60,027 nucleotides of DNA. It comes from Rhizopus sp. PT2906. Lineage: Eukaryota; Mucoromycota; Mucoromycetes; Mucorales; Rhizopodaceae. This document shows, piece by piece, positions 34,730-47,338 of the stretch; position 1 is the stretch's first letter; every line of letters begins with the position of its first letter. The notes under the pieces were generated by a model. It was given only the letters and a program-made list of their open reading frames with translations. It did not search any database and was not told the origin of the DNA. The stretch lies in NCBI GenBank assembly GCA_025529335.1, contig JAMYHX010000249.1, positions 1 through 60,027 of the forward strand, given 5' to 3'. Made by a program: the position numbers and the translations under genes.

Positions 34730-35439
34730 CGCTTCCGTAGTAAAGAAAGGAGAAAGAACAAAAGAAAAAAAAAGTTTTTGAATGTCCGTGCATGAAAAAC
34801 AAAATCTTCATTTTCTGCATTTATTTAAATGCTGTTATTCCCAGACTGGATCAGTCTTGTTGACAAGAGGAAATAAACGATTGAACTAATCAATAGAGAG
34901 TACGAATGATGAATAACTCTGGTCATACAAAAAAGGAGTAGTGACACAGTTGATCTCTTTATTGAATTCAAGCAAAGGTGGATGAGGGAAAGAGACACTG
35001 ACGGAAAAATCCTTATGTACACTTTAAACTCTTATATATTAGTCAGTCGCCTTGATGCTATGTCAAGATGACTCTTCAAATAGCTGCGCCTCCTTGTTTA
35101 TGCGTCACTTTAGATAAATTTTTATATTTCAATGCACGGTTTATTGCGGCGACAGAGTTGGAATCTCCCAAGACAATTACTTGCTTTTATATAAGGATGC
35201 TTTGAAATGGTTTTAATCTTGTGTTTAGAGCATATTACTAGTTTCTCAGTGGATGATATTGAATAATCTATCTCTTAACTATCATTTGCTAGTTTTTCTG
35301 ATCATCATCATAGATCCGGATTTTGGTTTCTCCGATTATTTTTAATCTACATGCGGGGAAGATATCAACGCGAGTATTTATTTAAGCGTATCTATTTCTC
35401 TTTTTTAGACTTTTTCTTTTTTTTGTGTGTGTATGTAAT
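34730..35439. other. Divergent promoter region of RAD52 and the arrestin gene
   Basis: AT-rich, no gene seen. ORFs at 34605-35022 on the minus strand are hydrophobic and unsupported by splice context. Confidence 0.55.
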
Positions 35440-36796
35440 ATGTCGACAATGGTAGATAATGGAGATTATCCATTAGAAAGGACGATTTCATGGCAAGATA
35501 TTAGGGATGCACCTCTTTTATCTAGCAGACATTCTCAGAGTGGTCAAGGCTACATTTATGTTGATAGCAATAATCGAAAATATAGAAAACCACCTGCTCA
35601 TTTTTCAGTAAATATCACTAGTATCGATGGTGACCCTCATAAGAAAACATGTCAACCTGGTTCAACTGTTTCAGGCTATGTTCAACTCAATTTGGACTCA
35701 CCACTGGCAGCACAATATCTCAAATTACTATTCAGAGCAACTGGTAAAAAAAAAAAAAAAAAAAAAGAGAGATATAGAGGGAAAATAAAGTAACTCAATT
35801 TCCAATTTAGAACACATTTACAAGGACAATAACAAGAAAATGCGTGAACGTTTATTTTCTATCAGAACTACCTTGTGGGGGACACATTCTATCTCTGACT
35901 ATCAATGGCCTATGTTGGAACCAGGGAAGCATCGTTTCCAGTTCCTGTGTGAATTGCCTTTAGTCAATTACCCTCCTAGTTTCAGACATCATTTGGCCTC
36001 GTGTGAGTTTGAATTTTTAGCTTCTCTGGAGCGACCGGGTATCAGGCCCTTTCAGACAGTACCCGTCTTCATTCGATACCAGCCATTGGTACTAACTTCT
36101 CCTTTAAAATCACCTCGACCACATAGAGAAGAAACAGTATTTAATAATCAAATAGTCACCATGGTCCTACCAAAGGGATGCAACTACAATATCAACGATT
36201 ATACCCACAAGAGTACGATGGACGTTCATCTCTCATTCTCTCAACGCACGCCCATAAACCATATCGAGGCCACTATCAAAAGAGAAATACATGTCTCTTA
36301 TGGTTCCTATCAACAGACGGATACCATGGTGATGAGTCACATTGATCAATCATCTTTCTATCTTCAGCAAACAAGAGATGAACAGCTTCTCTATCTCATT
36401 CAGGTGCCAATGCCCACCGAACACAACAAATTCAATTCTTCCGCGGTTCAAAGAAACTTTAGTGTCTTGGGTATGACGACATCACTTGTTGAGCATTCAA
36501 AACATACTCGCATTATCTACAAGCTGGTGATCACAGCAAAGATCAGGCACGGTTTTCTGTATCAAAAGCGTACATTGTTTTCGACTATACTTCAAATAGG
36601 CACACTTCCACATGGAGTTCAAGTACCTTCAAACGTTGTATCCTATACCACCATCACATCAGAACCATCTACGTCGGCAACAAGGCCTCGATTCTTGTAT
36701 GTACCTGATATAGGTGAAGAGCAATTACCTGCATATGGAGAAGAACCGTCCCCTCCAAAGTACTCTTCTTGTCATAGAAATCGACTGTTTATTTAA
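35440..36796 (+). CDS. Arrestin-like (ART-type) trafficking adaptor
   Basis: Two exons (35440-35743, 35811-36796) give 429 aa. The N-domain begins FSVNITSIDGD and CQPGSTVSGYVQLNLDSPL; the middle has LWGTHSISDYQWPMLEPGKH, then FQFLCELPLVNYPPSFRHH. The C-domain continues to LFSTILQIGTLPHG. The tail has PPKY (a PPxY motif) and LPAY, both ligands for WW domains of Rsp5/Nedd4 ubiquitin ligases. Such adaptors bring the ligase to plasma-membrane transporters for endocytosis. The ATG at 35440 is used; an in-frame upstream extension has only a GTG start. The intron begins with GT followed by a 19-nt A run. Confidence 0.88.
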
Positions 36797-37438
36797 TCCT
36801 GTTTGATTTTCCTTGTAAATAACAATCACTTGTAAAACATCAGTATGACTCTTGTATATCAATAAAAAAAAAACTGGTAACATATTAATAAGCCATCTCA
36901 TCTTTATTTGAAGGTATTATTGTATCCTCCTCTCAAAAAGAATAATGGATTACTTTAGTTATGAATATCCCCTTTCCTCGTTCAAAAGTAGCCTCTGCAA
37001 TTACTTATGCTACCAAGCACATCTCATTAAAAATAACACCTGTAACAATTACAGTATTCGTATTTTTTTTTTTTTTTGGACGAAATAAAAAAGGAAACTC
37101 AGATACAAAAGAACATCAGTTTTCAGATACTGTCTTTCCAGAAAGTAAAGTCGCATTTTTGCAGTTTTTATGATACAATTTATACCAAAAAGCGATAAGT
37201 CAGCGCGAAAATGAATGCGCTCAACAAGAACAAAATTCGGGATTGTACGAAAGGCGAGTTCACCAGCAACAAAAAACTAAATTCAGGTGTACGAAAAAGC
37301 AGAATCATCATCCGCTGACAAATCAAATGTTTGTCGAGAATATTTTGCCGTGGAAGCTCTGGCACCCGTTTGAGTATATATAAAGAGCAATAAGCACTTG
37401 TTTGTTTTCTGTGCAATTATACTGGGAAATATACCATT
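36797..37438. other. Intergenic, left flank of transposon relic
   Basis: No gene seen. An imperfect direct repeat (AAATTCGGGATTGTACGAAA and AAATTCAGGTGTACGAAA) occurs at about 37233 and 37280. It may belong to the mobile element that follows. Confidence 0.45.
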
Positions 37439-37915
37439 ATGAACATTCAATTCTCGTATGAAAATAAAAAGGTTCTGTTGTCGATGAGTACAGCAAACCT
37501 GAGCCGATGGATTATATTGTTGACGAGGGGCAGTTTTGGTCTTGAAACATTGAACTCGCATACACAATACTTTAGTTCAACTGCCTTTGAAAGAGAGCAA
37601 AGCGATGGTAGTAACGCAGGTCGACAGTATGAAGGTAATCTGGATAGGATCTTCGATGAACAAAGTAAGACAGGTCATCCACGCATTCTCAATGAGAAGC
37701 ACAGAAAGGCCATTCTTGAGTGCATTGATGAGAATCCATTAGTTGTTTTAGACGATGTGATGAAGCATCTTGGACAGATTTTCATAGAATTATAAAAAAA
37801 AATCATTGCAATCTGTCTCTCAAAAAAGCTCTGTTTCGGTCCATAGACCGTAACAGCGAGGAAAAGATCCAAGAGTGCCTGGATTGTATTCGTAAATGGG
37901 AGAAAACAGATATGA
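37439..37915 (+). mobile_element. Tc1/mariner-type transposase N-terminal relic
   Basis: One frame (about 37600-37795) reads GHPRILNEKHRKAILECIDE and DDVMKHLGQIFIEL, the second helix-turn-helix of a Tc1-like transposase. After a stop the reading continues in another frame at 37800-37912 with CNLSLKKALFRSIDRNSEEK and CIRKWEKTDM, which leads into the catalytic domain in this family. The DDE domain itself is absent or unrecognisable beyond 37915. It is a truncated, frameshifted copy. Confidence 0.6.
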
Positions 37916-39800
37916 GAAGATAAATCGATAATGTGAATTGAAGAGTACTGGAAACAAAAGGACGAAGTGGATGACGAATATTTATGTCATTGGTAAAAAA
38001 TAAGGTATAAGTAATAGACGGAGAGAAACGAGTACCTGTCAAGAAGGACAAAAAGAAAACGACAGATTTATTTGGCCGAAATCGATCCCAAAAAAGGCTT
38101 TCGTTTTGCTGGTAATGTTTTTTTTGTACAAATTCAAACGGTAGTGTTGAACGTTTGATATTTGGAATTTGGGACTTCACGAGTATGCGATGATATGTGG
38201 CGATTTTATAAAGGTCATCCAAAATGCTCGTCATTAACATGATACTGTTTTTGGCCTTGGGTATTGTAATGGTTGCAAGTTCCGCAAATGCATAAATGCT
38301 GGAATTTGTATGAACCATTGTGTAAAACGTAATGAATGTTCCAAGCGCTTGGAATCACAGTACACCGTTGACGTTACTGGATATTATTTCTAATTTGGCG
38401 AACATGTCCAGACGATAGAAGTCCATTATTGATAGTGTATCAGACGATCCTTCACCTTTGAGTTCCCCAAAACATGTTTGGTAGGAAGGCTGATACCGGT
38501 CATACAATTTATGCACATATTTTATTGTTATTGAGATTGATGTTTGTTCCATTGATCATTATTAAATTGATATGATACGATTAGTTCCTTTAGTAAAAAC
38601 AGGGACCGCCACGTGAAGGCAGAACTAAGGGGCTCCCATTTTTGTAGCCTCATCAGTTACAGGGAGTTTCAGCCCTAAAGGATACAACCTGTGAAGATGT
38701 AGAAATAGATGAGTATAATTTATAATAAACTCTACATATGCCTACTATACCAGATCAAAGCCGTTGACACAACAGATAACTGGAGAAAGGCTATTTACAA
38801 CCACCGCACCACCTGCACTTCGCGCATGGAACCCAAGAACTCACGTCGAGGCGTTACATAGGTGATGTTCCCACTAAGAGCTTTCCCAATGGAATTTACG
38901 TATGTGTGAATCTAGTCAAGTAGATCTGAAAAGGTATATAAAATGAAAATGTTACCGTAGTCAACAAATAAAAGCCAAAGTTAATGATCCTTCAATGTCC
39001 AGATAGTTTGTAAAAAAAAAAAAAAAAATCCATCAGGAGGACTCAAGTTGGCATAAAAATTCACCGCAATTTTTAAGAATAAAATAGGAATGTTAATATG
39101 CCCACCCCTTTTCTTTTGAATCATCAACCTTTCTCTACTTTTGGACCAAGCTTAAGCTGACAGACTAAAAAAAAAAAAATTCAAAAAGGAAATCTGTTCA
39201 TATACTGGCTGAGTTCAAGCTGCTTTAAATAGAATGTAGCGCTCAGTTTCATTTTTTTTTTTTATTTGTTGTTCTGCTCCCTCCCAGAATCCTATTATAA
39301 TCTTTTGATGCTAATTTCACGAGCTTTAGTCATTGTATGAAGAGAGAAAAAAAATAGATTGAAGTAAAAGTGATGTGGAGGAAAAGCTGCTTTATTTTTT
39401 GAATGGACAAAGCATTAGTAACCCCGACTGTGTAAACCATTTTTACGCTTGTTTGAACTTAAAGTTCGAATACTGAAATGGCGAAGCCAATTTATTGATT
39501 TGTACAAATTAGGCAGTCGAGAAATTAACAGGATTACTTCTTGAGTAATTGGGAAATACGAATGGCAGGCTTTGACAGGCAATAGCAGAGAGAGAGAGAG
39601 AGAGAGAGAGAGTATCTATAGCTTTTATTCTATTCTATTTTGATCTATTTTAATCATTTATCTCATTGTTCTATCATGACTCTTTTTGAATCAAGTTTCT
39701 CTTCTTGATTCCATTAGCCTGTATCCTTCAGGATCTCTTTTAGTTTATCAATGTTGTGTAAACTTGCATCCCCCCTTTTTCTCTCTCTCTCTTGCGTTAT
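37916..39800. other. Transposon debris and intergenic DNA
   Basis: The 171-codon minus-strand ORF at 37803-38318 overlaps the transposase relic antisense and has no domain. Plus-strand fragments (YCNGCKFRKCINAGICMNHC near 38270) look protein-like but cannot be assigned. Homopolymer A runs occur at 39011-39027 and 39167. No gene is supported. Confidence 0.45.
39587..39612 (+). repeat. (AG)13 microsatellite
   Basis: Thirteen uninterrupted AG dinucleotides, about 300 nt upstream of the kexin start. Confidence 0.9.
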
Positions 39801-39808
39801 TATAAATA
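39801..39808 (+). promoter_or_regulatory. TATA box of the kexin gene
   Basis: TATAAATA lies about 100 nt upstream of the kexin ATG at 39910 and just after a C/T-rich stretch. Confidence 0.45.
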
Positions 39809-39909
39809 GACTTTCTGAGTTTTTATGCGTCGAACCACAAAATAGCCAAGAACGTACCTGTCCTAGTTTTATAGCCCTCTTTTTTTTTTTTTTTTTTTCT
39901 GTTAATGCA

Positions 39910-42506
39910 ATGGTCAATCAAGGTCTAATAAAATTAATCACCTTGCTAGCATCTTTTACTCTGGTGCAAGCGAAATACATTGGGAAACGTGAGCCTGATC
40001 GAGAATATTACACATTATATGTTCCGCAAGGTGAATCAGAAGCAGCTGAACAGATTGCACAACAGTTAGATGTTCGTTTTGAGGGACAAGTAGGAGAACT
40101 AGACACATATTATATGGTGAGCGCACCAAGAGAAGCCATTCAGAAACGAGATGGACAAGATGGAATAGTGACCAAGTTTCACCAATACAAACAATATTAC
40201 GAATCACTTTCTTTAAGCAAACGACAAGAACAGGCATGGGCTAAAGTGCAATCTATTGATAAACAGATACCCAGGAGACGAGTCAAACGTGGACCACTGC
40301 CTGTACTCACACCTAAAGAACGAGTGGTAGATGCTCAAGTGTCGTTGGGTATAAAAGACCCACTATTTGACAAGCAGTGGCATCTGGTAAGCGACAAAAA
40401 AAAAGTGAGGGTTGTCATCGAAGTTAATCGACCTTGATAGATTAACCAAAAAGATCCCGGTAATGATATCAACATTACTGGTGTGTGGAAACAAGGTATC
40501 ACTGGCAAAGGTGTTACCGTTGTCATATTGGATGACGGTTTAGACTACAATAGCACAGATTTGGCAGATAATTTTGTAAGTCTTGACACATATAAATGAT
40601 CAAAACTATTTACACAAGCTATAACAGTATGCTGAAGGATCATATGATTTCAATGACCATGAACCTTTGCCTACACCAAAGCTCTGGGATGATACACATG
40701 GTACTAGATGTGCCGGACAAATTGCCGCTGTCAGAAATAATGCCTGTGGCGTTGGTATTGCCTATGATGCCAAAATAGCAGGTAACTCGTTTATCACTTC
40801 TTTTTTTATTTGTATTCACCTTGGATATATAGGTGTTCGCATTCTTTCCGGTGATCTTACGGATGCAGATGAAGCTTTGGCCCTAAATTATAAATACCAA
40901 AAGAATGACATCTTTTCATGCTCATGGGGGCCACCTGACAATGGCGAGACAATGGAAGCGCCCAAGGGAATCTTGGCTGACGCATTTGAAAAGGGAATTC
41001 GAGAGGGAAGAGGTGGGAAAGGGTCGATCTATGTGTTTGCTACTGGAAACGGTGGCACATCGGGTGATAACTGTAATTTTGACGGATATACCAACAGTAT
41101 CTATACTATCACTGTCGGTGCCATTGACCATACGAATGCGCATCCTCCTTATTCCGAAGCCTGTTCTGCTCAACTTGTGGTGACATACTCTAGTGGTGGA
41201 GGAGAATATATTGTAATGTATTATTTTGTATGTAATATATATATATATATAAGCTAACATGAAGTGTTTGTAGCAAACGACAAATGTTGGTCGCAACGAC
41301 TGCTCTGATCGACACGGTGGAACGTCTGCAGCTGCACCGAATGCGGCAGGTATATTTGCCCTTGTGCTCTCTGTACGACCTGATCTGACTTGGCGTGACC
41401 TGCAGCATCTTTGTGTGCAAACAGCCGTGCCAGTGACAACAGATGACAGTGATTGGAAGCAGCTACCATCAGGACGACTTTATAATCACAAGTTTGGTTA
41501 TGGCAAATTGGATGCTTATGCATTAATCGAAGCAGCCAAGGTATTCAAGCCGGTTGGACCCCAGACTTGGCTAGAACTGCCTAGTCCCTTCAAGAAACGA
41601 TCTATTCCTGACTCGACAGGCTTAAAGACCAGAAAGGCTCTCAAGAGCATCGTGCATGTGACAAAGGAAATGGTACAAGCAGCTGGCCTGCTTAGGTTGG
41701 AACATGTCACTGCGACTGTCAACATTGAGCATCAAAGACGTGGAAACTTGGTCATTAATTTGGAAAGCCCTCATCAAGTGAGATCTGAGTTGGCTACAAG
41801 AAGAAACTTGGATAAAAGCACAGATGGTATTGTCAACTGGAAGTTTATGTCTGTTAAGCATTGGTAAGACATATAAATATATATATACAAAACTGCAGTC
41901 AACTCAATTGGTCAATCTAGGGATGAAAATCCAGTAGGCGATTGGACACTTTATATCTATGATGTGGATAACCCAGAATCCAGAGGGTCGTTGCTCAATT
42001 GGACCTTGACCCTATATGGCGAGCAGGATCCTGAGTTCAAAGGAACGCCTATACACTCAACCACTGGTTTCCACCAAGATCAAGAGCATGAAATCACTGT
42101 TACAACTACAACTCCTACTTCTACACCTACAGATGTAGATGATACACCCTCCAGACCCACTCGCATTAAACCCGACATTAAGACGACAACCCATTTAGAT
42201 AGCTCCACCCATACCCCTAACCCCGATGAAGAAGATCAATTGTCTTCTGAACAAATAGAAAGTCCTGGTGAATACCTAACTGTTGTATATGCTGTCTTTG
42301 GATCCATGGGTATCTTTGGTGTAGCTGTTGGCATTTACTTTTACAAACGCGACAGCTGGCATCTACCTGATCCCATCGACAGACAACAACCAAGACCAGA
42401 TGGATATGAATTCGACGTACTTCAACCATTAACCGAACTAGATGAGGAAGATGAAGATGACAATGAGAGTCATGAAAGAGATCGTCTTTCCAGAAACAAT
42501 TTTTAA
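39910..42506 (+). CDS. KEX2: Kexin-type proprotein convertase
   Basis: A late-Golgi serine endoprotease that cuts after dibasic sites in secreted precursors. Signal peptide (IKLITLLASFTLVQA), propeptide ending RRRVKR before GPLPV, then the S8 domain with catalytic Asp (ILDDGLDY), His (DTHGTRCAGQ), oxyanion Asn (FATGNGGTSGDNC) and Ser (HGGTSAAAPNAAG). A P domain follows (NWKFMSVKHWDENPVGDWTL), then a Ser/Thr-rich stalk, one membrane helix (YAVFGSMGIFGVAVGIYFY) and an acidic cytosolic tail. Six or so exons; the first intron is 40387-40440. The ATG at 39910 was chosen because it opens the signal peptide; the longer upstream frame is leader sequence. Next gene starts 101 nt after the stop. Confidence 0.95.
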
Positions 42507-42607
42507 TAAAAATCTTTGCTTCTATTGTTTTCTGAAGCCCCTGGTATTCACTTTTTTCTCTCCGACACTTTTTCTTTTTTTCTCTCACCTTCTTCAATTA
42601 CTACGCA

Positions 42608-44373
42608 ATGGCTTCTCGAGTGAGTTGGAGAAGAGCTTCAGTATTTTTGACAGCAACTCTGAAAAGAAGATATGAGTTTGTGAATCGACCCTTGACAAAG
42701 CAATTTATAAGCACAGTTCGAAACCGTGAGTCATATATTTGACAGCTTTTTTTTTTTGCTAACATCGTCTAGAATCACACTATGCCATCGGTGGTTCGTT
42801 TCCTACCATGTACCAAAAAGTAAGTTGTTGTTTATACGAATGTTACTTGAGACTAAAACAGTTCAAAATCTCGTTAGCGATGCTTTCATGCAACAGGTAA
42901 AAAATATGGAATTTAACATAATTATGCAAAAAGACCGCTGACACATTCAATCAGCACCTTCCTCTGCAAAACGCGATCCTTATGAAGTGTTGGGTGTAAA
43001 GAAGAATGCAACAGCCAGTGAGATCAAAAAAGCATACTATGCAGTAAGTTATCATGCTGTAGAAAGAAAACAAGGATGGTAACATCAATCATAGCTTGCC
43101 AAAAAATATCATCCAGATACCAACAAGGACAAAGATGCTCGAGAAAAGTTTGTCCAGATCCAAGAAGCATATGAGATATTATCTGATGACGAAAAACGTA
43201 AACAATACGATCAGTTTGGACACGGATTTGATGGAGGAGGTATGGGAGGAGGCCCAGGCGCTGGATTTCATGGAAGCGGATTCCCCGGTGGATTTGATCC
43301 TAATGACATCTTTAGTCAGTTCTTTGGTGGAGGCTTTGGTGGTGCTACTGCTGGAGGTGATCCGTTTAGTAGACCCTCAGCCGGTGATGATATTCAAATT
43401 CCTTTGACGCTCTCGTTTATGGAAGCCGTCAAGGGTGCAACAAAGTATGTCCAAGTGAATCGAGTGACAGACTGTCAGTCCTGTCGGGGAAGTGGTGTTA
43501 GACCTGGTAAAAGCAAGGAGACATGTAAGGTCTGTCATGGTGTTGGTGTTCAGACAATCATGATGGGTGGCGGATTTGGTATGCAGACAACTTGTCAAGC
43601 CTGTGGTGGCGAAGGCTCCTCTATTCCTCCAGGCTGTGGGTGCCCTGCATGTAATAGCATGGGTAAGGTTAGAGAACGTAAGACAGTCCAAGTGACAATC
43701 CCACCTGGTGTCGACCAAAACTCGCGAATTAGAGTTTCTGGTGAAGGTGATGCTCCATTGAAAGGAAAAGGACCTAACGGTGATCTGTTTGTGACACTCA
43801 ATGTAAGTCAAACCAAAAACGAAATAACAGAATTGACACTCATGAAAATATGTGATGTAGATCCAACCATCCAAGATATTCCGCAGACAAGACTCTGATG
43901 TCTTTGTGGACGCAAAGATTCCTTTCTACAAGGCAATGCTTGGTGGTCGTGTCCGTATTCCCACCATAGACGGAGATGTGGAGTTAAAAATCCCATCTGG
44001 CTCCCAGCCTGGAGATAATATAGCCTTGAGAGGTCGCGGTATACAAAGATTCCGTGGAACCACGCGTGGTGATCAAATTGTAACATTAAAAGTTGAACTC
44101 CCGAGAAGTCTGCGGGGAAGACAAAAAGAAATTATTGAAGAATATGCTAGCTTAGTAGATGAAGAATACAGACCAAAGGATAACCCCATCCGAAACTCTA
44201 ATCCTTCACCAGACACGCCACCACCATCACCCAAGATGTCACCTCAAGATGACAATGATGATAATAAAAAGAATGACGGTGGATTCTTTAAGAACGCGTT
44301 TGGTAAAATTAAAGACAAGATTTGCAATGATGAAGATGACAAAAAAAAGGACGATAATGGTAATAAAAACTAG
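42608..44373 (+). CDS. MDJ1: Mitochondrial DnaJ/Hsp40 co-chaperone
   Basis: Stimulates mitochondrial Hsp70. The basic, Ser/Arg-rich N-terminus (MASRVSWRRASVFLTATLKR) is a matrix-targeting signal. The J domain has DPYEVLGVKKNATASEIKKA and the HPD motif (KKYHPDTN), then a Gly/Phe region, four zinc-finger repeats (CQSCRGSG, CKVCHGVG, CQACGGEG, CPACNSMG) and the C-terminal domain (DSDVFVDAKIPF). The intron at 43803-43860 is needed to join VTLN to IQPSKIFRRQ. The joint between the second exon and the J-domain exon (about 42820-42950) is not resolved by phase alone; a micro-exon of about 35 nt is possible. The tail is Pro-rich, then acidic and Lys-rich. Confidence 0.92.
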
Positions 44374-45937
44374 ATTCATAGAAGAATAAAAATAAAAAAA
44401 AGACTTTATTACGTTTAAAGATAAAAAATCATTATGGAAGCAATAGATTGCAGTTGTCTGATTTCTTCTTGTGTTTCAACGTAAAAAGTTTGATAGCTGA
44501 GAGCTTTCAAAAGTGTCGGGCAGGTCCAGTATGACATTCATTCCTAGAGTGTTGAAGTATCTTGTCTTTCTGCCAACCCAAGTCGCAATGGACTCCTCCA
44601 ACCCCTCAACTTGCACGCTATCGCTTTCTTCGAAAGTGTCAATTTCTATTGCCACGACAGGGCTTACTGCTTGTGTGTTATTTTTTTCCTTTTGCCTGGA
44701 AGAGGATGTTGTACACTGGTTTCAACTGGCATGATGAACAGTCACATTTCCCTACCAAGGATCAAATTCTGCTTTGCTAGCAAATTAAAGTTGAGCCAAA
44801 GGTTCGTCATTGACGTTATTGTTTTGTAGCACCTAAATAAGAACATTAGACACATACTTCACAAAACTGTTAAAGTGCCATTATGCAAACGTTTTTGTCG
44901 TCAAGAAATACATTAATGATCATTTTTGACCATCGAGAGAAGGAGGATTTTTTCAGAATTGACTGCAAGATCAACTGCCTCTTGTATTTTTTAATGGCTA
45001 TTGGCTTGAATAAAAAGCCGTGGAATAACATTCTTTTGAATGGCCTCCACAAGAATTCCCTATTTATTTCTTTTTTATTCCTTTGGTTTCCTCCTTTCCC
45101 CTTTGTTGCGTTCTCAACTATCAGTACACCAGTCAATTGGAAAAAAAAGCGTGAGGAGATGTCGAGGACAAGGAGTAGTTTGGCCAACACACATAGGCTT
45201 CTTCCCTATTCTTGCCATTGACAACCAAAGGATTGAATCTAAGGAAGCTGTTGACTAGAGGTCATTAAAGTGATAACTTGTAGATCCCAAGCTGCACCAT
45301 GTTAGTATACTATAGCCACAATGTCTCTTTTGTTCTTTACATTTTTATCAGATGTACTGTTTGTATGTCTATTGTCATACATTTGCGACAGTAGAGAGCA
45401 TCAGTGGTACATACTCTCCCATAATTCATTTGGAAGATGGTATCATTAACTTCAGACGACCCTGACATCCGCGCGTCTTCTCCGTCTCTCGGCCCTCGCT
45501 GGTTTTATCCTCTCCCGATCAAAGCGATGGCTGATTATATGCTCAATTCTACATGTATCAGATCAGTTGCACCATGGTAAAACTGATTTCGACCAAGTAT
45601 CCGCGGTAAGAACAGAAATAACCAAGTACTACCGTTACCTTATTGCTACCCGGATCAGTGGTTTGTGATACTTTTAGATCTTGATTAAAATAGAAAAGAC
45701 TGAATAGTCCACAGTTACTGATTTATTATGCCAGGAAAATAATAAAATGAGAGTACGCCCCAAATACATATCGAAATGCGACGACTACTAATATCTGGTA
45801 TCGTCTACTGTCCAAGATTGAATTAGAGTAGAAAAAGCAAATATGGCAAAAGATCAGAGTATTTAAGCAATGGTTCTGAATAAAGTGTATATTTACAATA
45901 AAAAAAAAGAACTTTTTGTATATAAAAGGGTATTGGG
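44374..45937. other. Intergenic with unplaced relic fragments
   Basis: Around 44560-44700 and 45040-45260 several overlapping frames are open for 60-110 codons, but none shows a domain or splice structure, and frames on both strands compete. This could be decayed repetitive DNA. AATAAA-type signals for MDJ1 lie near 44385. Confidence 0.45.
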
Positions 45938-46858
45938 TTAATAGATATCTTCAGAGTATCTCTTCAATTTTTTTCGATAGCCTTCTGCTGCTGCACAGTC
46001 ATTGCAATACCATTTGCCTACAGGTGGCTCATCTAGACCCACACAGGCATAATGGAACCACTCTTTTTCACACTAATGATTGTTAACTTTAATACTTTAT
46101 ACGGCCTAAACATTTATCCTTACATTTTCACCATCGCAAGCAATCATGTCACCAAAGGATACTTGATTACAGTAGCAATACTTGGGTTCATTTGGATCAA
46201 TTTCCAATTCTGAAAAGAGGCTGTGTTGCTCATCAAATCCTCTAAATGATTAAAATGGTTAGATTAAAGAAACAGTTTTAAGAACCAATAATAACCGTTT
46301 TCTATGTGAATGAGGCAACATCCGTTTACGAGTACTACTTAATTTCCAACCATCATTATCATCAGTCCTTCGTCCTATTCCCATCCAATCCTCACCCGTG
46401 TCACTCTTGGCCATTTGTGAGTCAATACGCTCAATGTGCCTTGAAACGAGGTCATACATCTTTTTAGTCAAGTCTATCTTTTGATCTTGTTTTTGTATAG
46501 CCAAGCTATATTCTTTATCTAATTGGCTCTTTGATACAGCCAAGTTATTATTGGGCATCCAATTGGCTGCTTTACATAATTTAGTGTACATCTTTTTGTG
46601 TTTTGTGTAAGTTTCTCTGAATCCTATTAAAATTATTATTAATATTGAATTGATGTCATGCCTCCCTTGGGAAAAATAGAGGTCATACGTTGAAATTCTT
46701 CGTCCATTCGCCTTAGCTCATGCATGTTTTGGTCAATTTCAAGAGGTAAATTCTGTAAGCCTAAAGAGATACTAGAGAGTTTATTACAAGAGGGTCAACT
46801 TTATAATATATTTTAACTAACTTTCTACATATTCTTCAAAGATATCAGCAATCGACAT
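45938..46858 (-). CDS. ING-family PHD-finger chromatin protein
   Basis: Binds H3K4-methylated histone tails within acetyltransferase or deacetylase complexes. Five exons on the minus strand: MSIADIFEEYVES, then LQNLPLEIDQNMHELRRMDE, then KHKKMYTKLCKAANWMPNN through HRKR, then the first half of the PHD finger (YCYCNQVSFGDMIACDGEN), then CEKEWFHYACVGLDEPPVGK and WYCNDC. All joints are in phase. The Cys4-His-Cys3 zinc ligands are complete, and the N-terminal ING helices are recognisable. Length about 215 aa, similar to yeast Pho23/Yng2-type proteins; which complex it joins cannot be told. It ends with a basic stretch (GYRKKLKRYSED). Confidence 0.92.
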
Positions 46859-47338
46859 TGTCATTCTGTTAATGAGGAGAAAGGTTTCGAAAAAAAAAGA
46901 AAAGGGTACACAGTTCGTAGTTTGAATTGATGTGACTTAGGACCCTGCATTGCTCACAGCAACGAGATGAAAATGTAGACACAATTTCATTCAGCATTTA
47001 CCCTATTCCTTTGTTCAACATTACACACATTGATCCTTCTCTTTCCCGGTTACTCTTCATTTATTCAGTTTCCTTTGACAATTCATTATTTCCATATTTG
47101 ATGATGTTTCCATGGAAGTAGTATTGTTTCCTCTTTTTACATGTTATTTCCCTGTTCCTTTACATGAATTGCGCAACAAGCTGGATAATATGGAATACGG
47201 CTGAATATATTCCCCAGTTTATTTATCTTGTAGAACAATCAATCCATTATACTACCATTGTCTTACTTTTCAGGACATATAAATATACCTTGACTTTTTC
47301 AATTCAAAGACTTACAACACAGTTCAATTATTTGAATA
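46859..47338. promoter_or_regulatory. Divergent promoter region: ING gene and glucoamylase
   Basis: No gene seen. TATAAATA at 47278-47285 lies 54-60 nt upstream of the glucoamylase ATG and is a good TATA box. C/T-rich stretches lie further upstream. Confidence 0.5.

Noticed and set aside
37803..38318. 171-codon minus-strand ORF
   Set aside because: It lies antisense to the Tc1-like relic at its end, has no domain, and its composition (Phe/Ser/Leu) is typical of AT-rich non-coding DNA.
39751..39909. N-terminal extension of kexin from an upstream ATG
   Set aside because: The extension precedes a good signal peptide, includes a Phe homopolymer from a T run and overlaps the TATA region; the downstream ATG fits better.
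44513..45258. Cluster of overlapping ORFs between MDJ1 and the ING gene
   Set aside because: Three frames and both strands are open over the same DNA, none with motifs; more likely decayed repeat than gene.
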